A DNA stretch of 16,923 nt from Legionellales bacterium (GTDB lineage: Bacteria > Pseudomonadota > Gammaproteobacteria > Eutrophobiales > Eutrophobiaceae). The notes below the pieces were generated by a model. The model saw nothing but the letters and a program-made list of their open reading frames with translations. It had not been told where the DNA came from and did no database searches. Shown piece after piece: positions 7,795 to 16,780 of this stretch (positions within the stretch are counted from its first letter, which is position 1; each line of letters starts with the position of its first letter). A program made the position numbers and the translations under genes. The stretch is from contig PBJS01000009.1 in assembly GCA_002721165.1 (NCBI GenBank), positions 37,534 through 54,456 of the forward strand, in the 5' to 3' direction.

Positions 7795-9156
7795 ATGTCA
7801 ACAGTGAACAGTGTCGATTTACATTATGATGCAATTGTCGTGGGTCTCGGCAAAACAGGATTATCTTGTTTTCGTTATCTATCAAACCAAGGCCTAAGTG
7901 TTGCTATAACAGATAGCCGTGAGACTCCACCCGAACTTTCAAAGTTGCAAGAAGAATTTGAGTCAGCACCAACTTATCTTGGGCAGATCAATGAGAAAGC
8001 TTTACTCGCATCGGATCAGATAATCTTAAGTCCTGGAATTTCTCTAGATCACAAAAGTATTAAATTATCTATTGAAAATAATATACCCGTGTTTGGTGAT
8101 ATCGAATTATTTTGCCAAGAAGCAAAGGCTCCAATAATTGCGATATCTGGATCCAATGGTAAAAGCACAGTTACGACTATGGTTGCAGAAATGACACGTT
8201 CAGCAGGACTGAAAACATATGTAGGTGGAAATATTGGTACTCCGGCTCTTGATTTATTGGACGATACTATTCCTGACTTATATGTCCTCGAATTATCAAG
8301 TTTTCAATTAGAGACGACTTTTTCATTAAATGCTCATGCAAGTGTCGTATTAAATATATCACCAGATCATATGGATCGTTACTCAAGTTTTCATGAATAC
8401 GCAGATGCTAAAAAAAGAATTTATTTGGGACAAGGTTTTATGGTTGTTAATAAAGATGAAGAATATTTTCATTCGGTTATTGATGATAATCGAGAAATTA
8501 TTTACTTCACACTAACTACACCGGAAGAAGGAAATTATGGATTAATAATAAACGATAAGGAAGTTTGGTTGAGCCACGGAAGTAATAAGATTATTAATAA
8601 AAATCAGTTGAAAATAAGAGGTGAGCATAACGTTAGTAATGCATTAGCAGCTATGGCACTGGCAGAAACAGTCGATGTTCCAAAAGATGTAATGACTGGT
8701 GTATTAAAAGAATTCGTTGGTCTCGCGCATCGTTGCCAATTAATAAAAGTAATTAATGATGTTACTTGGTATAACGATTCAAAAGCAACAAATGTTGAGT
8801 CATGTATTGCCTCGATAAAAGGCCTGTCCGAACTCGGAGATATAATTCTTATCGCTGGCGGTGATAGTAAAGAGGCTGATTTATCTTGTCTTCGTGCAAT
8901 TATTGAGAAATATGTAAAAAAGGTATTTTTACTTGGTATTGACGCAAGCAAATTAGCCAGCTTTATTGGCCCTGATATTGAAAAGAAATTTGTTAAAAAC
9001 ATGAATGAAGCAGTTGCAGAAGCAGGCAAAATTGCAAGTTCTGGCGATATAGTCCTACTTTCTCCCGCATGCTCTAGTCTTGATATGTATACGAATTACC
9101 AGCAACGTGGAGATGCGTTTATATCAGCAGTAAATGCATTGTCAAATAATGTTTGA
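7795..9156 (+). CDS. murD: UDP-MurNAc-L-alanine:D-glutamate ligase MurD
   Basis: MurD adds D-glutamate to UDP-MurNAc-L-Ala in the cytoplasm. The 453-residue product has an N-terminal Rossmann-like uridine-binding domain (VVGLGKTGLS near 15-24), the P-loop GSNGKST (119-125), the lysine expected to be carbamylated in ADAKKRIY (lysine 206), HRCQ (312-315) and WYNDSKATN (325-333). E. coli MurD is 438 residues. ATG 7795 is preceded by GAGGA at 7786-7790. An in-frame TTG at 7774 would add seven residues that precede the conserved region and is less likely. A 30-base gap separates it from mraY, one of the few non-overlapping junctions. Confidence 0.96.
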   Translation: MSTVNSVDLHYDAIVVGLGKTGLSCFRYLSNQGLSVAITDSRETPPELSKLQEEFESAPTYLGQINEKALLASDQIILSPGISLDHKSIKLSIENNIPVFGDIELFCQEAKAPIIAISGSNGKSTVTTMVAEMTRSAGLKTYVGGNIGTPALDLLDDTIPDLYVLELSSFQLETTFSLNAHASVVLNISPDHMDRYSSFHEYADAKKRIYLGQGFMVVNKDEEYFHSVIDDNREIIYFTLTTPEEGNYGLIINDKEVWLSHGSNKIINKNQLKIRGEHNVSNALAAMALAETVDVPKDVMTGVLKEFVGLAHRCQLIKVINDVTWYNDSKATNVESCIASIKGLSELGDIILIAGGDSKEADLSCLRAIIEKYVKKVFLLGIDASKLASFIGPDIEKKFVKNMNEAVAEAGKIASSGDIVLLSPACSSLDMYTNYQQRGDAFISAVNALSNNV

Positions 9157-10351
9157 GCAACGTAAGCAACAAGCAACCTTAACATCAGAAGGCCGGAGAT
9201 CTTTCTTGATAGCTGGTTATGATTTTTGGTTGGTATGCTGTCTATTTTTAATAATTACGATTGGTTTAATTATGGTTGCTTCGGCATCAATATCGGCCGC
9301 CGATAAATATTTTTCTGAACCATTATATTATTTTTGGAATCAGGGTCAGTCAGTCATTATAGGTCTATTTCTCGTGCTACTTTTTTTAAAAATGCCTATT
9401 TTATATTTACGAACTTTAAGTAGAGTATTGTTACTAGTAGCAATCACTTTATTAGTACTAACAGTGCTTCCCGGTGTTGGCAAAGAAGTGAATGGCAGTA
9501 TGCGTTGGATACAGTTGGGCCCTAAATCTTTTCAGGCAGCAGAATTAGTGAAATTCTTTATTATCACGTATTTGGCAGGTTATCTTGTTGATCATCGTGA
9601 ATCGGTCCAGACAGATCTGCTGGGGTTTCTTAAACCAGTATTTATCCTAGCGCTTATTTCTATATTGTTATTGAAACAACCAGATTACGGATCATGTGTT
9701 GTTTTATGTGCTACAGGAATTGGCATGTTATTTTTAGCAGGCGCACCATTGGGTAGATTTATTCTTTGGTTACCGCTTTTTATTGGCACATTAGTTTCAC
9801 TTATTATTCTTTCGCCATATCGTATGCAACGTTTGATGAGTTTTCGCGACCCGTGGCAAGATCCTTATGATACTGGCTATCAATTGATGCAAGCGCTAAT
9901 AGCTTTTGGCCGTGGTGATTGGACTGGTGTTGGTTTAGGAGGAGGGGTACAAAAACTTTTTTATCTGCCCGAGCGGCATACAGATTTTATTTTTTCCGTT
10001 ATAGCTGAGGAGCTTGGGCTTATAGGAACTATCTCAATTATTCTATTGTACTTATTTATTGTTTGGCGTGCATTTGTGATTGGTAGGTTATCCGAAAGTC
10101 TTGAAAAATATTTTTCTGCTTACCTAGCCTACGGTGTCGGATTTATTATTGGTCTTCAGGCATACATAAACATTGGTGTAAACATGGGTGTGCTGCCAAC
10201 TAAAGGATTAACACTTCCGTTCATTAGTTATGGCGGTAATAGCATGATTGTTTACTGCATAATATTTGGAGTTCTCTTACGTATTGAGTATGAAAATAGA
10301 CAGAATATGAGAACTGTTAATAAAGAGCTGGTATCTGCCTATGCAACATAA
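9149..10351 (+). CDS. ftsW: Septal peptidoglycan glycosyltransferase FtsW (SEDS family)
   Basis: FtsW polymerises lipid II glycan at the septum together with FtsI. The 400-residue product is an integral membrane protein of about ten segments with SEDS signatures: GxxRWI-type block SMRWIQLGPKSFQAAEL (117-133), QPDYGS (177-182), LPERHTDFIFSVIAEELG (273-290; D279 corresponds to the essential aspartate of this loop) and the C-terminal FISYGGNSM block. The N-terminal 20 residues are cytoplasmic and polar. ATG 9149 overlaps the murD stop by eight bases; ATG 9134, in frame and further into murD, would add five residues. Neither has a clear ribosome binding site, so translation probably depends on that of murD. 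Confidence 0.96.
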   Translation: MFEQRKQQATLTSEGRRSFLIAGYDFWLVCCLFLIITIGLIMVASASISAADKYFSEPLYYFWNQGQSVIIGLFLVLLFLKMPILYLRTLSRVLLLVAITLLVLTVLPGVGKEVNGSMRWIQLGPKSFQAAELVKFFIITYLAGYLVDHRESVQTDLLGFLKPVFILALISILLLKQPDYGSCVVLCATGIGMLFLAGAPLGRFILWLPLFIGTLVSLIILSPYRMQRLMSFRDPWQDPYDTGYQLMQALIAFGRGDWTGVGLGGGVQKLFYLPERHTDFIFSVIAEELGLIGTISIILLYLFIVWRAFVIGRLSESLEKYFSAYLAYGVGFIIGLQAYINIGVNMGVLPTKGLTLPFISYGGNSMIVYCIIFGVLLRIEYENRQNMRTVNKELVSAYAT

Positions 10352-11426
10352 AAATATTCTCATTATGGCAGGTGGAACAGGAGGTCATGTCTATCCAGCA
10401 TTGGCTGTTGCCGAAAATTTAAGACTAAAAGGGTTTAAATTATTTTGGTTAGGTACAAGTCATGGTCTAGAGAAGAAAATCGTTCCAAACTATGGCTACC
10501 CGCTTCATAAAATCAGTATTGTCTCAATTCGAGGTAAAGGCTTTTTACGTTTATTATTAGTGCCCTTTTTTCTTATAATTTCATTATTTCAAGCATTGAT
10601 CATTATGATTAAGGTTCGTCCAGTAGTTGTTTTGGGTATGGGGGGTTTTGCAAGTGGACCGGGCGGGATTGCTGCGTGGATAATGCGTATACCTCTTCTA
10701 ATACACGAACAAAATGCAATAGCAGGTCTAACCAATAAACTACTAGCACCATTCGCTTCTTCAATTATGACATCTTTCCCAAGGGTGTTTAAAAAATCAA
10801 ATAAAATTATCGTGACAGGAAATCCTACAAGAGAAGATATTAAGAATATATCAAAACCTGAGCAGCGGTATAAGAATCGTGAATCTAAATTATTAAAAGT
10901 ACTTGTACTCGGCGGAAGTCAAGGAGCGGAAAAACTTAATAAAATAATACCCGAGACACTACATAATTTCGATAGAAAATATATTATAAAAATAAAACAT
11001 CAATGCGGTGAAAGAAATTTATCAGGCACTCATGAAATATATGCAAAATACAATGTTGCCGCAGAAATCATTCCCTTTATCGAAGATATGGTTGGTGCTT
11101 ATATGTGGGCTGATATTGTAATTTGTCGAGCCGGTGCTTCAACTATTTTTGAATTAGCAGCTTGCGGCATTGCTTCCATACTGATTCCTTTTCCTTTTGC
11201 AGTCGATGATCACCAAGTAAGAAATGCTGAGTATTTGGCAAATAATGATGCAGCTATCCTTGTCGAAGAAAGCGAATTAAGTGCAAAAAAACTGAAACAA
11301 ATTTTATTAGATTTTTTTAATACACCAGAATTACTAATAGAAATGGCAATAAAGGCAAGGAAATTATCAAAACCAAATGCGAGTAATAATGTTGCAAAAT
11401 TATGTGTAGAGACGTCCTATGCGTGA
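10341..11426 (+). CDS. murG: UDP-GlcNAc:undecaprenyl-PP-MurNAc-pentapeptide GlcNAc transferase MurG
   Basis: MurG adds GlcNAc to lipid I, giving lipid II, on the inner face of the membrane. The 361-residue GT-B fold protein has the N-terminal GGTGGH loop (11-16), LGMGGFASGPGG (98-109), HEQNAIAGLTNK (122-133), the second-domain GGSQGA loop (191-196), and the UDP-GlcNAc-binding block CRAGASTIFELAACG (262-276). E. coli MurG is 355 residues. Residues 69-90 are strikingly hydrophobic, consistent with peripheral membrane binding. The start overlaps the ftsW stop by 11 bases and has no clear Shine-Dalgarno sequence. Confidence 0.97.
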   Translation: MQHKNILIMAGGTGGHVYPALAVAENLRLKGFKLFWLGTSHGLEKKIVPNYGYPLHKISIVSIRGKGFLRLLLVPFFLIISLFQALIIMIKVRPVVVLGMGGFASGPGGIAAWIMRIPLLIHEQNAIAGLTNKLLAPFASSIMTSFPRVFKKSNKIIVTGNPTREDIKNISKPEQRYKNRESKLLKVLVLGGSQGAEKLNKIIPETLHNFDRKYIIKIKHQCGERNLSGTHEIYAKYNVAAEIIPFIEDMVGAYMWADIVICRAGASTIFELAACGIASILIPFPFAVDDHQVRNAEYLANNDAAILVEESELSAKKLKQILLDFFNTPELLIEMAIKARKLSKPNASNNVAKLCVETSYA

Positions 11427-12852
11427 AATGAAGTCACATCTTTCTCATCATATTATGGGACGAGTTAAGCATATACACTTTATTGGTATTGGTGGTGCTG
11501 GTATGGGAGGGATAGCAGAAGTTTTAAAAACTTTGGGTTATGAAGTTAGCGGTTCGGATATTAAAAAAACTTCTATAACAAAAAGGTTAGAATCATTAGG
11601 CATAAAAGTATCAATTGGACATAATATTAGGAACATAATAAATACTGATGTTGTTGTACGTACAAGTGCAATCAACGATGATAACGAAGAATTAGTGGCT
11701 GCAAAAAAAAGCAGAATACCGATTGTTCGTCGTGCTGAAATGTTAGCAGAGCTTATGCGTTTTAGTCAGGGTATTGCTATAGCGGGCACGCATGGCAAAA
11801 CTACAACCACTAGCCTAGTCACAAGTGTATTAGAGGAAGCAGGGTACGACCCTACTTACATAATCGGTGGTTTATTAAATAGTTCTGGATCACATGCACA
11901 CCTTGGCAAAGGAAAATATATTGTTGCTGAAGCTGATGAAAGCGATGCATCTTTTTTACATTTACACCCGATTATTGCCGTTATAACAAATATTGATGCT
12001 GATCATCTTGAAAATTACGCTGGAGATTTTTCATTCTTAAGACGAAACTTCGTTGAATTTTTACATCAATTACCATTTTATGGTCTAGCTGTTTTGTGTA
12101 TCGATGATGAGGGAGTTAGAAAGGTATTAAATTCGGTTACTAAACCAATAGTTACATACGGAATTGATTTTGAATCTGATTATAATGCGCAAATTATAAG
12201 TCAGGAAGCTACAAAAACGTGGTTCAAAGTATCTTCTAGAGAAAGAAAAGATTGGTTAAATATAGAATTAAATCTTCCAGGAAAACATAACGTCTTAAAT
12301 GCTCTAGCATCAATTGCAATTGCCCATGAACTAGGAGTATCCGATGAAAATATTATTAGTGCGCTGCGTAATTTCCAAGGTATATCGCGTCGTTTTCATG
12401 TGAGAGGTGAGATTAAGATAAGTAGTCTCAATTTGACACTAATTGACGATTATGCGCATCATCCTACGGAAATAAGTTCGACTTTTGAGGCTATAAGATC
12501 TGGCTGGCCCGCACGACGTTTGATCGTTATATATCAACCACACCGTTATACACGTATGCGTGATTTATTCGAGGACTTCAGCGAGATTCTTTCATGTACA
12601 GATAGATTAATAGTTTTAGATGTATATCCAGCAGGAGAAGATTTTATTCCCGGCGCTGACGGTCGATCATTATGCCGAGCAATTAGATCAAGAGGAAAAG
12701 TTGATCCTATATTTTTAGAAAATAAGGAATCAATTTTTGAGGTCCTTCCTGATGTTGTTGAAGACAATGATTTGCTTTTGACACTTGGCGCAGGCGATAT
12801 TGGTTCTTTGTCATCACAGTTATATAAAAATTATTCTACTGTTGTTCACTAA
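11419..12852 (+). CDS. murC: UDP-N-acetylmuramate:L-alanine ligase MurC
   Basis: MurC adds the first amino acid, L-alanine, to UDP-MurNAc using ATP in the cytoplasm. The 477-residue product has the N-terminal nucleotide-sugar motif HFIGIGGAGMGG (20-31), the P-loop GTHGKTTTT (123-131), EADESDASFLHL (171-182), and DDYAHHPTE (343-351) in the C-terminal domain, followed by PHRYTR. E. coli MurC is 491 residues. The first ATG (11419) overlaps the murG stop by eight bases; ATG 11428 and ATG 11455 are in-frame alternatives before the conserved region. It sits directly before murB, whose product makes MurC's substrate. Confidence 0.96.
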   Translation: MREMKSHLSHHIMGRVKHIHFIGIGGAGMGGIAEVLKTLGYEVSGSDIKKTSITKRLESLGIKVSIGHNIRNIINTDVVVRTSAINDDNEELVAAKKSRIPIVRRAEMLAELMRFSQGIAIAGTHGKTTTTSLVTSVLEEAGYDPTYIIGGLLNSSGSHAHLGKGKYIVAEADESDASFLHLHPIIAVITNIDADHLENYAGDFSFLRRNFVEFLHQLPFYGLAVLCIDDEGVRKVLNSVTKPIVTYGIDFESDYNAQIISQEATKTWFKVSSRERKDWLNIELNLPGKHNVLNALASIAIAHELGVSDENIISALRNFQGISRRFHVRGEIKISSLNLTLIDDYAHHPTEISSTFEAIRSGWPARRLIVIYQPHRYTRMRDLFEDFSEILSCTDRLIVLDVYPAGEDFIPGADGRSLCRAIRSRGKVDPIFLENKESIFEVLPDVVEDNDLLLTLGAGDIGSLSSQLYKNYSTVVH

Positions 12853-12883
12853 AAGTAAAACTGATTTGCTAATCACAAAAAAA

Positions 12884-13840
12884 ATGAAATTAAAACAGAA
12901 AATTTTGAATAATAAAATATTTTTAGATATAGATACTCTAGATTTGCAAGGCGAGTTAAGGGAACAGGAGCCTATGTCTCGTCATACTTCTTGGAAAACT
13001 GGTGGGAATGCTGATTATTATTATATTGCATCTGATATTAAGGATTTAGCAAAATTTATTTCAAAATTACCAAGTAACATCCCAATAACTTGGGTGGGTT
13101 TAGGCAGTAACTTATTGGTGCGAGACGGGGGGGTTCCTGGTGTAGTTATATCCGTGGCGGGCTTTCTTGATGAAATAAAGAAAATTGCTGATACAGAAAT
13201 CCAAATTGGCGCCGGCGCTTCTTGTGTAAAAGTAGCACACTTTTCAGCAAAGCATGGGCTTGAGGGAATTGAATTCTTAGCAGGAATTCCTGGAACAGTT
13301 GGTGGTGCTCTTGCAATGAATGCTGGTGCATATGGCGGCGAAATTTGGTCTTATATATTAGAAGTGGAGACAATAAATCGACAGGGAATGCGTAGAATAT
13401 TTGGAAAGGAAAAATTCGACGTAAGCTATCGCACTGTCTCAATCAAAGAGGATGAATGGTTTGTTGCCTGTAGAATGAAATTATCGACTTCTACAAAAAC
13501 TATTGTTAGCGAACGTATAAAAAAATTATTAAAGGGGCGTGCAGATCAGCAACCTCTTGGTCAATTGAGTTGTGGTTCAGTATTTAGAAATCCCCCAAAT
13601 GAGCATGCAGCGAAACTTATAGATCAATGTGGACTTAAAGGTAAACGAGTGGGTGGTGCTATTGTCTCAGAAAAGCATAGTAACTTTATTATTAATACAG
13701 AGAATGCTACATCATTAGATATCGAAAAATTAATAGAATTCGTCCAGAAAAGTGTATACAAAAAACATGCGATTGAATTAATTCCTGAGGTGCGAATTAT
13801 TGGTGAAGTTTGCGGGGAGGAAGATAATGCAATTGCCTGA
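12884..13840 (+). CDS. murB: UDP-N-acetylenolpyruvoylglucosamine reductase MurB, type II-like
   Basis: MurB is a flavoprotein that uses NADPH to reduce UDP-GlcNAc-enolpyruvate to UDP-MurNAc. The 318-residue product shows the FAD-binding motif GLGSNLLVRDGG (72-83), FLAGIPGTVGGALAMNAGAYGGE (131-153), the YR pair at 182-183, serine 232 in GSVFRNP (the usual proton donor) and the glutamate of PEVRIIG (302). GSVFRNP and the GLKG...GGAIVSEKHSNFI pattern are those of type II MurB, unlike the longer E. coli type I enzyme. ATG 12884 is chosen because conserved GELREQEPMSRHTSW begins before the next ATG at 12974. The open frame runs back into murC, but those extra residues look non-native. There is no clear ribosome binding site before 12884. 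Confidence 0.94.
   Translation: MKLKQKILNNKIFLDIDTLDLQGELREQEPMSRHTSWKTGGNADYYYIASDIKDLAKFISKLPSNIPITWVGLGSNLLVRDGGVPGVVISVAGFLDEIKKIADTEIQIGAGASCVKVAHFSAKHGLEGIEFLAGIPGTVGGALAMNAGAYGGEIWSYILEVETINRQGMRRIFGKEKFDVSYRTVSIKEDEWFVACRMKLSTSTKTIVSERIKKLLKGRADQQPLGQLSCGSVFRNPPNEHAAKLIDQCGLKGKRVGGAIVSEKHSNFIINTENATSLDIEKLIEFVQKSVYKKHAIELIPEVRIIGEVCGEEDNAIA
13816..13820 (+). promoter_or_regulatory. Strong ribosome binding site of ddl, inside murB
   Basis: GGAGG, within the longer purine run GGGGAGGAAG (13814-13823), lies six bases before the ATG at 13827. It settles the ddl start there rather than at the in-frame TTG at 13800. Confidence 0.85.
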
Positions 13841-14765
13841 ATACCAAGCATCAGAATTTGGCAAAGTTGCTGTACTAATGGGCGGTAAATCAGCGGAAAG
13901 AGAAATTTCACTTGAAAGCGGAAAAGCGGTACATGCTGCATTACTTAATGTTGGCATTGATGCTTATGCAATTGATTATCATGAAAATTCATTTGAAAAA
14001 TTATCAAAGAATAATTTCGACCGTGTTTTTTTAGCATTACATGGCAGAGGAGGCGAGGATGGAGAAATTCAAAGAAAACTAGAATCTATCGGTTTGCCTT
14101 ATACAGGTAGCGATGCAAAAAGTTCTGCATTGGCTATGGACAAGATTAAAACTAAATCTATTTGGCGTGATGCGGGATTACCAACACCAAATGCTATTGA
14201 GATAAATGAAAATAGTGATTTGGATGATCTAACTGATCAAGTAGGTTTGCCAGTAATGATTAAACCAGTTAGGGAAGGTTCAAGTTTTGGGGCAACAAAG
14301 GTAGATCGAGAAGAAAGTTTGCTTTCGGCATGGACAAACGCTACTAAATTTGATGATCGTGTTATGGCTGAAACTTGGGTTGAAGGAGATGAATATACCG
14401 TACCTATTTTAGGTGAGACGATCTTACCGGTAATTAAATTAGAAACTAAACGTAAATTTTATGATTACGATGCAAAATATAATGATGATAAGACAAAATA
14501 CATTTGTCCCTGTGGTTTAGATCAAGTCTCTGAATCTGCAATTGGTGAAGTATCAAAGAAAGCTTGTTCATTGTTAGGAGTAAGTGGATGGAGTCGTGTC
14601 GATTTGATGATTGACTCAAATAAACAAGAATGGTTAATAGAAGTAAATACAATCCCGGGTATGACAAGCCATAGTCTTGTACCAATGTCTGCAAAAAAAG
14701 CTGGAATATCTTTTGAAGTACTAGTAACTCAAATATTAGCTACGAGTTTTAAAAAGGGATTATGA
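13827..14765 (+). CDS. ddl: D-alanine--D-alanine ligase (DdlB type)
   Basis: Ddl makes the D-Ala-D-Ala dipeptide that MurF attaches; it belongs to the ATP-grasp superfamily and is the target of cycloserine. The 312-residue product has the N-terminal GGKSAEREISLESG (19-32), HGRGGEDG (72-79), the glycine-rich ATP loop REGSSFGATKV (149-159), YDYDAKY (212-218) containing the usual catalytic tyrosine region, and EVNTIPGMTSHSLVP (272-286), which binds the metal and substrate. E. coli DdlB is 306 residues. It overlaps the end of murB by 14 bases but has its own strong ribosome binding site. The position before ftsQ is typical of the cluster. Confidence 0.96.
   Translation: MQLPEYQASEFGKVAVLMGGKSAEREISLESGKAVHAALLNVGIDAYAIDYHENSFEKLSKNNFDRVFLALHGRGGEDGEIQRKLESIGLPYTGSDAKSSALAMDKIKTKSIWRDAGLPTPNAIEINENSDLDDLTDQVGLPVMIKPVREGSSFGATKVDREESLLSAWTNATKFDDRVMAETWVEGDEYTVPILGETILPVIKLETKRKFYDYDAKYNDDKTKYICPCGLDQVSESAIGEVSKKACSLLGVSGWSRVDLMIDSNKQEWLIEVNTIPGMTSHSLVPMSAKKAGISFEVLVTQILATSFKKGL
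14754..14759 (+). promoter_or_regulatory. Ribosome binding site favouring the second ATG of ftsQ
   Basis: AAGGGA ends eight bases before ATG 14768 but only two before ATG 14762, so the second ATG is the better start. Confidence 0.55.
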
Positions 14766-14767
14766 TA

Positions 14768-15529
14768 ATGGATCGAAAAGAAAAAAATTCCGACAATAAA
14801 ATATCTAGCGAAGTTAGTATTACAAAATTTGTAGGGGGATTTTTTATTATTTGTTTTATTATTCTATTTGTATATGGAGGAAAGCATTTACTAAATCCAA
14901 ATACATTTCCAATTAAATATGTAAAAGTTGAAGGTAGCTTTAAACATTTATCACAAGTTGAATTAAAAAAGAATGTCACAAGTAATATTGATGGCGGTTT
15001 TTTTAATATAAATGTTGATGAAATCAGGTTGGCATTACTAAGTATGCCCTGGGTAAGAGAGGTAATAGTAAAAAGGGCATGGCCAGATTCATTAAAGGTT
15101 ATTGTTTATGAACAAATTCCCTCGGCACGTTGGGGAAATTTGGGTCTACTAAATCAATCAGGAGTATTTTTTTCACCAAGCAATATAACTATACAGGATA
15201 ATCTTCCCTTACTATTCGGGCCAACTAATTCAGAAGTTAGATTACTTGAACAGTATCGAGCAATGCAAAAAAAATTACAGTCTTTACCATTTCGTCTAAA
15301 TATATCTTCAGTCACTTTAAATGACAGGCGTGCATGGTTTTTCGATTTAGAGAATGGCATTAGGGTTAAAATTGGCAGATATGCTTTTGATGATCGGCTT
15401 GACAGATTTTTAAAATTTATACCCACATTAATTCCAGATCGTATCAATGAAATTGAGTCAATTGATTTGCGTTACACAAACGGTCTTTCGGTTTTATGGA
15501 AAAATAATTTTAATATTTCTTCAAATTAA
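14768..15529 (+). CDS. ftsQ: Cell division protein FtsQ
   Basis: FtsQ is a bitopic inner-membrane protein that links early and late divisome parts and binds FtsL-FtsB. The 253-residue product has a charged cytoplasmic N-terminus (1-19), one membrane segment (about 21-38), a POTRA domain (about 47-115, beginning FPIKYVKVEGSFKHLS and ending VIVYEQIPSARWG), and a C-terminal beta domain with the typical LNDRRAWFFDLENGIRVKIG (184-203). E. coli FtsQ is 276 residues. ATG 14762 overlaps the ddl stop (ATGA), but the ribosome binding site fits 14768 better; the difference is two residues. FtsQ is poorly conserved, so the position between ddl and ftsA adds weight. Confidence 0.94.
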   Translation: MDRKEKNSDNKISSEVSITKFVGGFFIICFIILFVYGGKHLLNPNTFPIKYVKVEGSFKHLSQVELKKNVTSNIDGGFFNINVDEIRLALLSMPWVREVIVKRAWPDSLKVIVYEQIPSARWGNLGLLNQSGVFFSPSNITIQDNLPLLFGPTNSEVRLLEQYRAMQKKLQSLPFRLNISSVTLNDRRAWFFDLENGIRVKIGRYAFDDRLDRFLKFIPTLIPDRINEIESIDLRYTNGLSVLWKNNFNISSN

Positions 15530-15544
15530 TATTGGATAAAAATT

Positions 15545-16780
15545 ATGGTAAAAAAAATGGATAAAAATCTTATTGTTGCTCTAGATATAGGAACATCAAA
15601 AATAGTTGCCATTGTAGGGGAGATTTCAAATGACAACGTCATTGAAATAATTGGTCTTGGTTCGCATCAATCTCGAGGGTTGAGAAGAGGAGTTGTAGTT
15701 GATATCGAATCCACAACATTGGCTATACAACGTGCAATTGAAGAGGCTGAATTGATGTCTGGTTGTGAAATCCATTCGGTTTTTACGGGGATAGCTGGGA
15801 GCCATATACAAAGTTTTAATTCACATGGAATTGTTGCTATACAGACAAATGAAGTTTCTCAATCTGATATAGACCGTGTAATAGAGGCTGCAAAGGCTGT
15901 TGCGATACCAGCTGACCAGAAAACTATCCATGTAATTCCTCAGGAATACGTTATAGATAATCAAGACGGAATAAGATTTCCAACAGGCATGACGGGTGTT
16001 CGACTCGAAGCGAAAGTTCATTTAGTAACAGGCGCTGTTAGTGCTGCACAAAATATTACAAAGTGTGTTCGTAGATGCGGACTAGAAGTTGATGATGTTG
16101 TTTTGGAACAGGTAGCATCAAGTGCATCTGTTCTGACTGATGACGAGAAGGAACTTGGTATCTGCATGATTGATATTGGCGGCGGTACGACAGATATCGC
16201 TGTTTTTAATGATGGTGAAATACATCATACGGCTGTAATTCCGATCGCTGGCGATCAAGTTACTAATGACATTGCTGTAGCTTTAAGGACTCCAATACCA
16301 CATGCCGAAGATATTAAAATTCAATACGCGTGTGCACTTACACAGTTAACTAACAGTGAAGAAACAATCGAAGTTCCAGGCGTTGGTGATCGACCTCCGC
16401 GTCGTTTAGCTCGCCAAATACTGGCTGAAGTCGTACAACCCAGATATGACGAATTATTTACCCTCATACAGGCAGAACTTCGAAGAAGCGGCTATGAAAA
16501 TCTTATTGCTGCAGGAATAGTTTTAACAGGCGGTAGCTCGAAAATGGAAGGCGTAATTGAGCTTGCTGAGGAAATATTCCATATGCCTGTGCGTTTAGGA
16601 ATCCCGCAGTTTGTTAGTGGATTATCTGAGAATGTTAAAAATCCAATTTATGCCACAGGTGTTGGTTTATTACTACATGGGCAAAAACAAATTCAGGATC
16701 GTATGACAGGAATTAGTGTTAATGGTGGAGTTAAAGGTATTTTTGGGAGAATGAAAAGTTGGTACCAGGGTCATTTTTAA
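15545..16780 (+). CDS. ftsA: Cell division protein FtsA
   Basis: FtsA is an actin-like ATPase that anchors FtsZ filaments to the membrane and recruits later divisome proteins. The 411-residue product has the phosphate-1 motif LDIGTSK (13-19), the FtsA-specific 1C domain after residue 85, HVIPQEYVID (129-138), the phosphate-2 motif IDIGGGTTD (209-217), and the adenosine motif GIVLTGGSSKMEG (324-336). The C-terminal GIFGRMKSWYQGHF (398-411) is the expected amphipathic membrane-targeting helix. E. coli FtsA is 420 residues. ATG 15545 gives an N-terminus that matches E. coli (MIKATDRKL versus MVKKMDKNL); ATG 15557 is possible. It lies 15 bases after ftsQ. Confidence 0.97.
   Translation: MVKKMDKNLIVALDIGTSKIVAIVGEISNDNVIEIIGLGSHQSRGLRRGVVVDIESTTLAIQRAIEEAELMSGCEIHSVFTGIAGSHIQSFNSHGIVAIQTNEVSQSDIDRVIEAAKAVAIPADQKTIHVIPQEYVIDNQDGIRFPTGMTGVRLEAKVHLVTGAVSAAQNITKCVRRCGLEVDDVVLEQVASSASVLTDDEKELGICMIDIGGGTTDIAVFNDGEIHHTAVIPIAGDQVTNDIAVALRTPIPHAEDIKIQYACALTQLTNSEETIEVPGVGDRPPRRLARQILAEVVQPRYDELFTLIQAELRRSGYENLIAAGIVLTGGSSKMEGVIELAEEIFHMPVRLGIPQFVSGLSENVKNPIYATGVGLLLHGQKQIQDRMTGISVNGGVKGIFGRMKSWYQGHF

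Noticed and set aside
13800..13826. TTG 13800 as the ddl start
   Set aside because: A strong GGAGG site six bases before ATG 13827 decides the start; the upstream residues are murB sequence in another frame.
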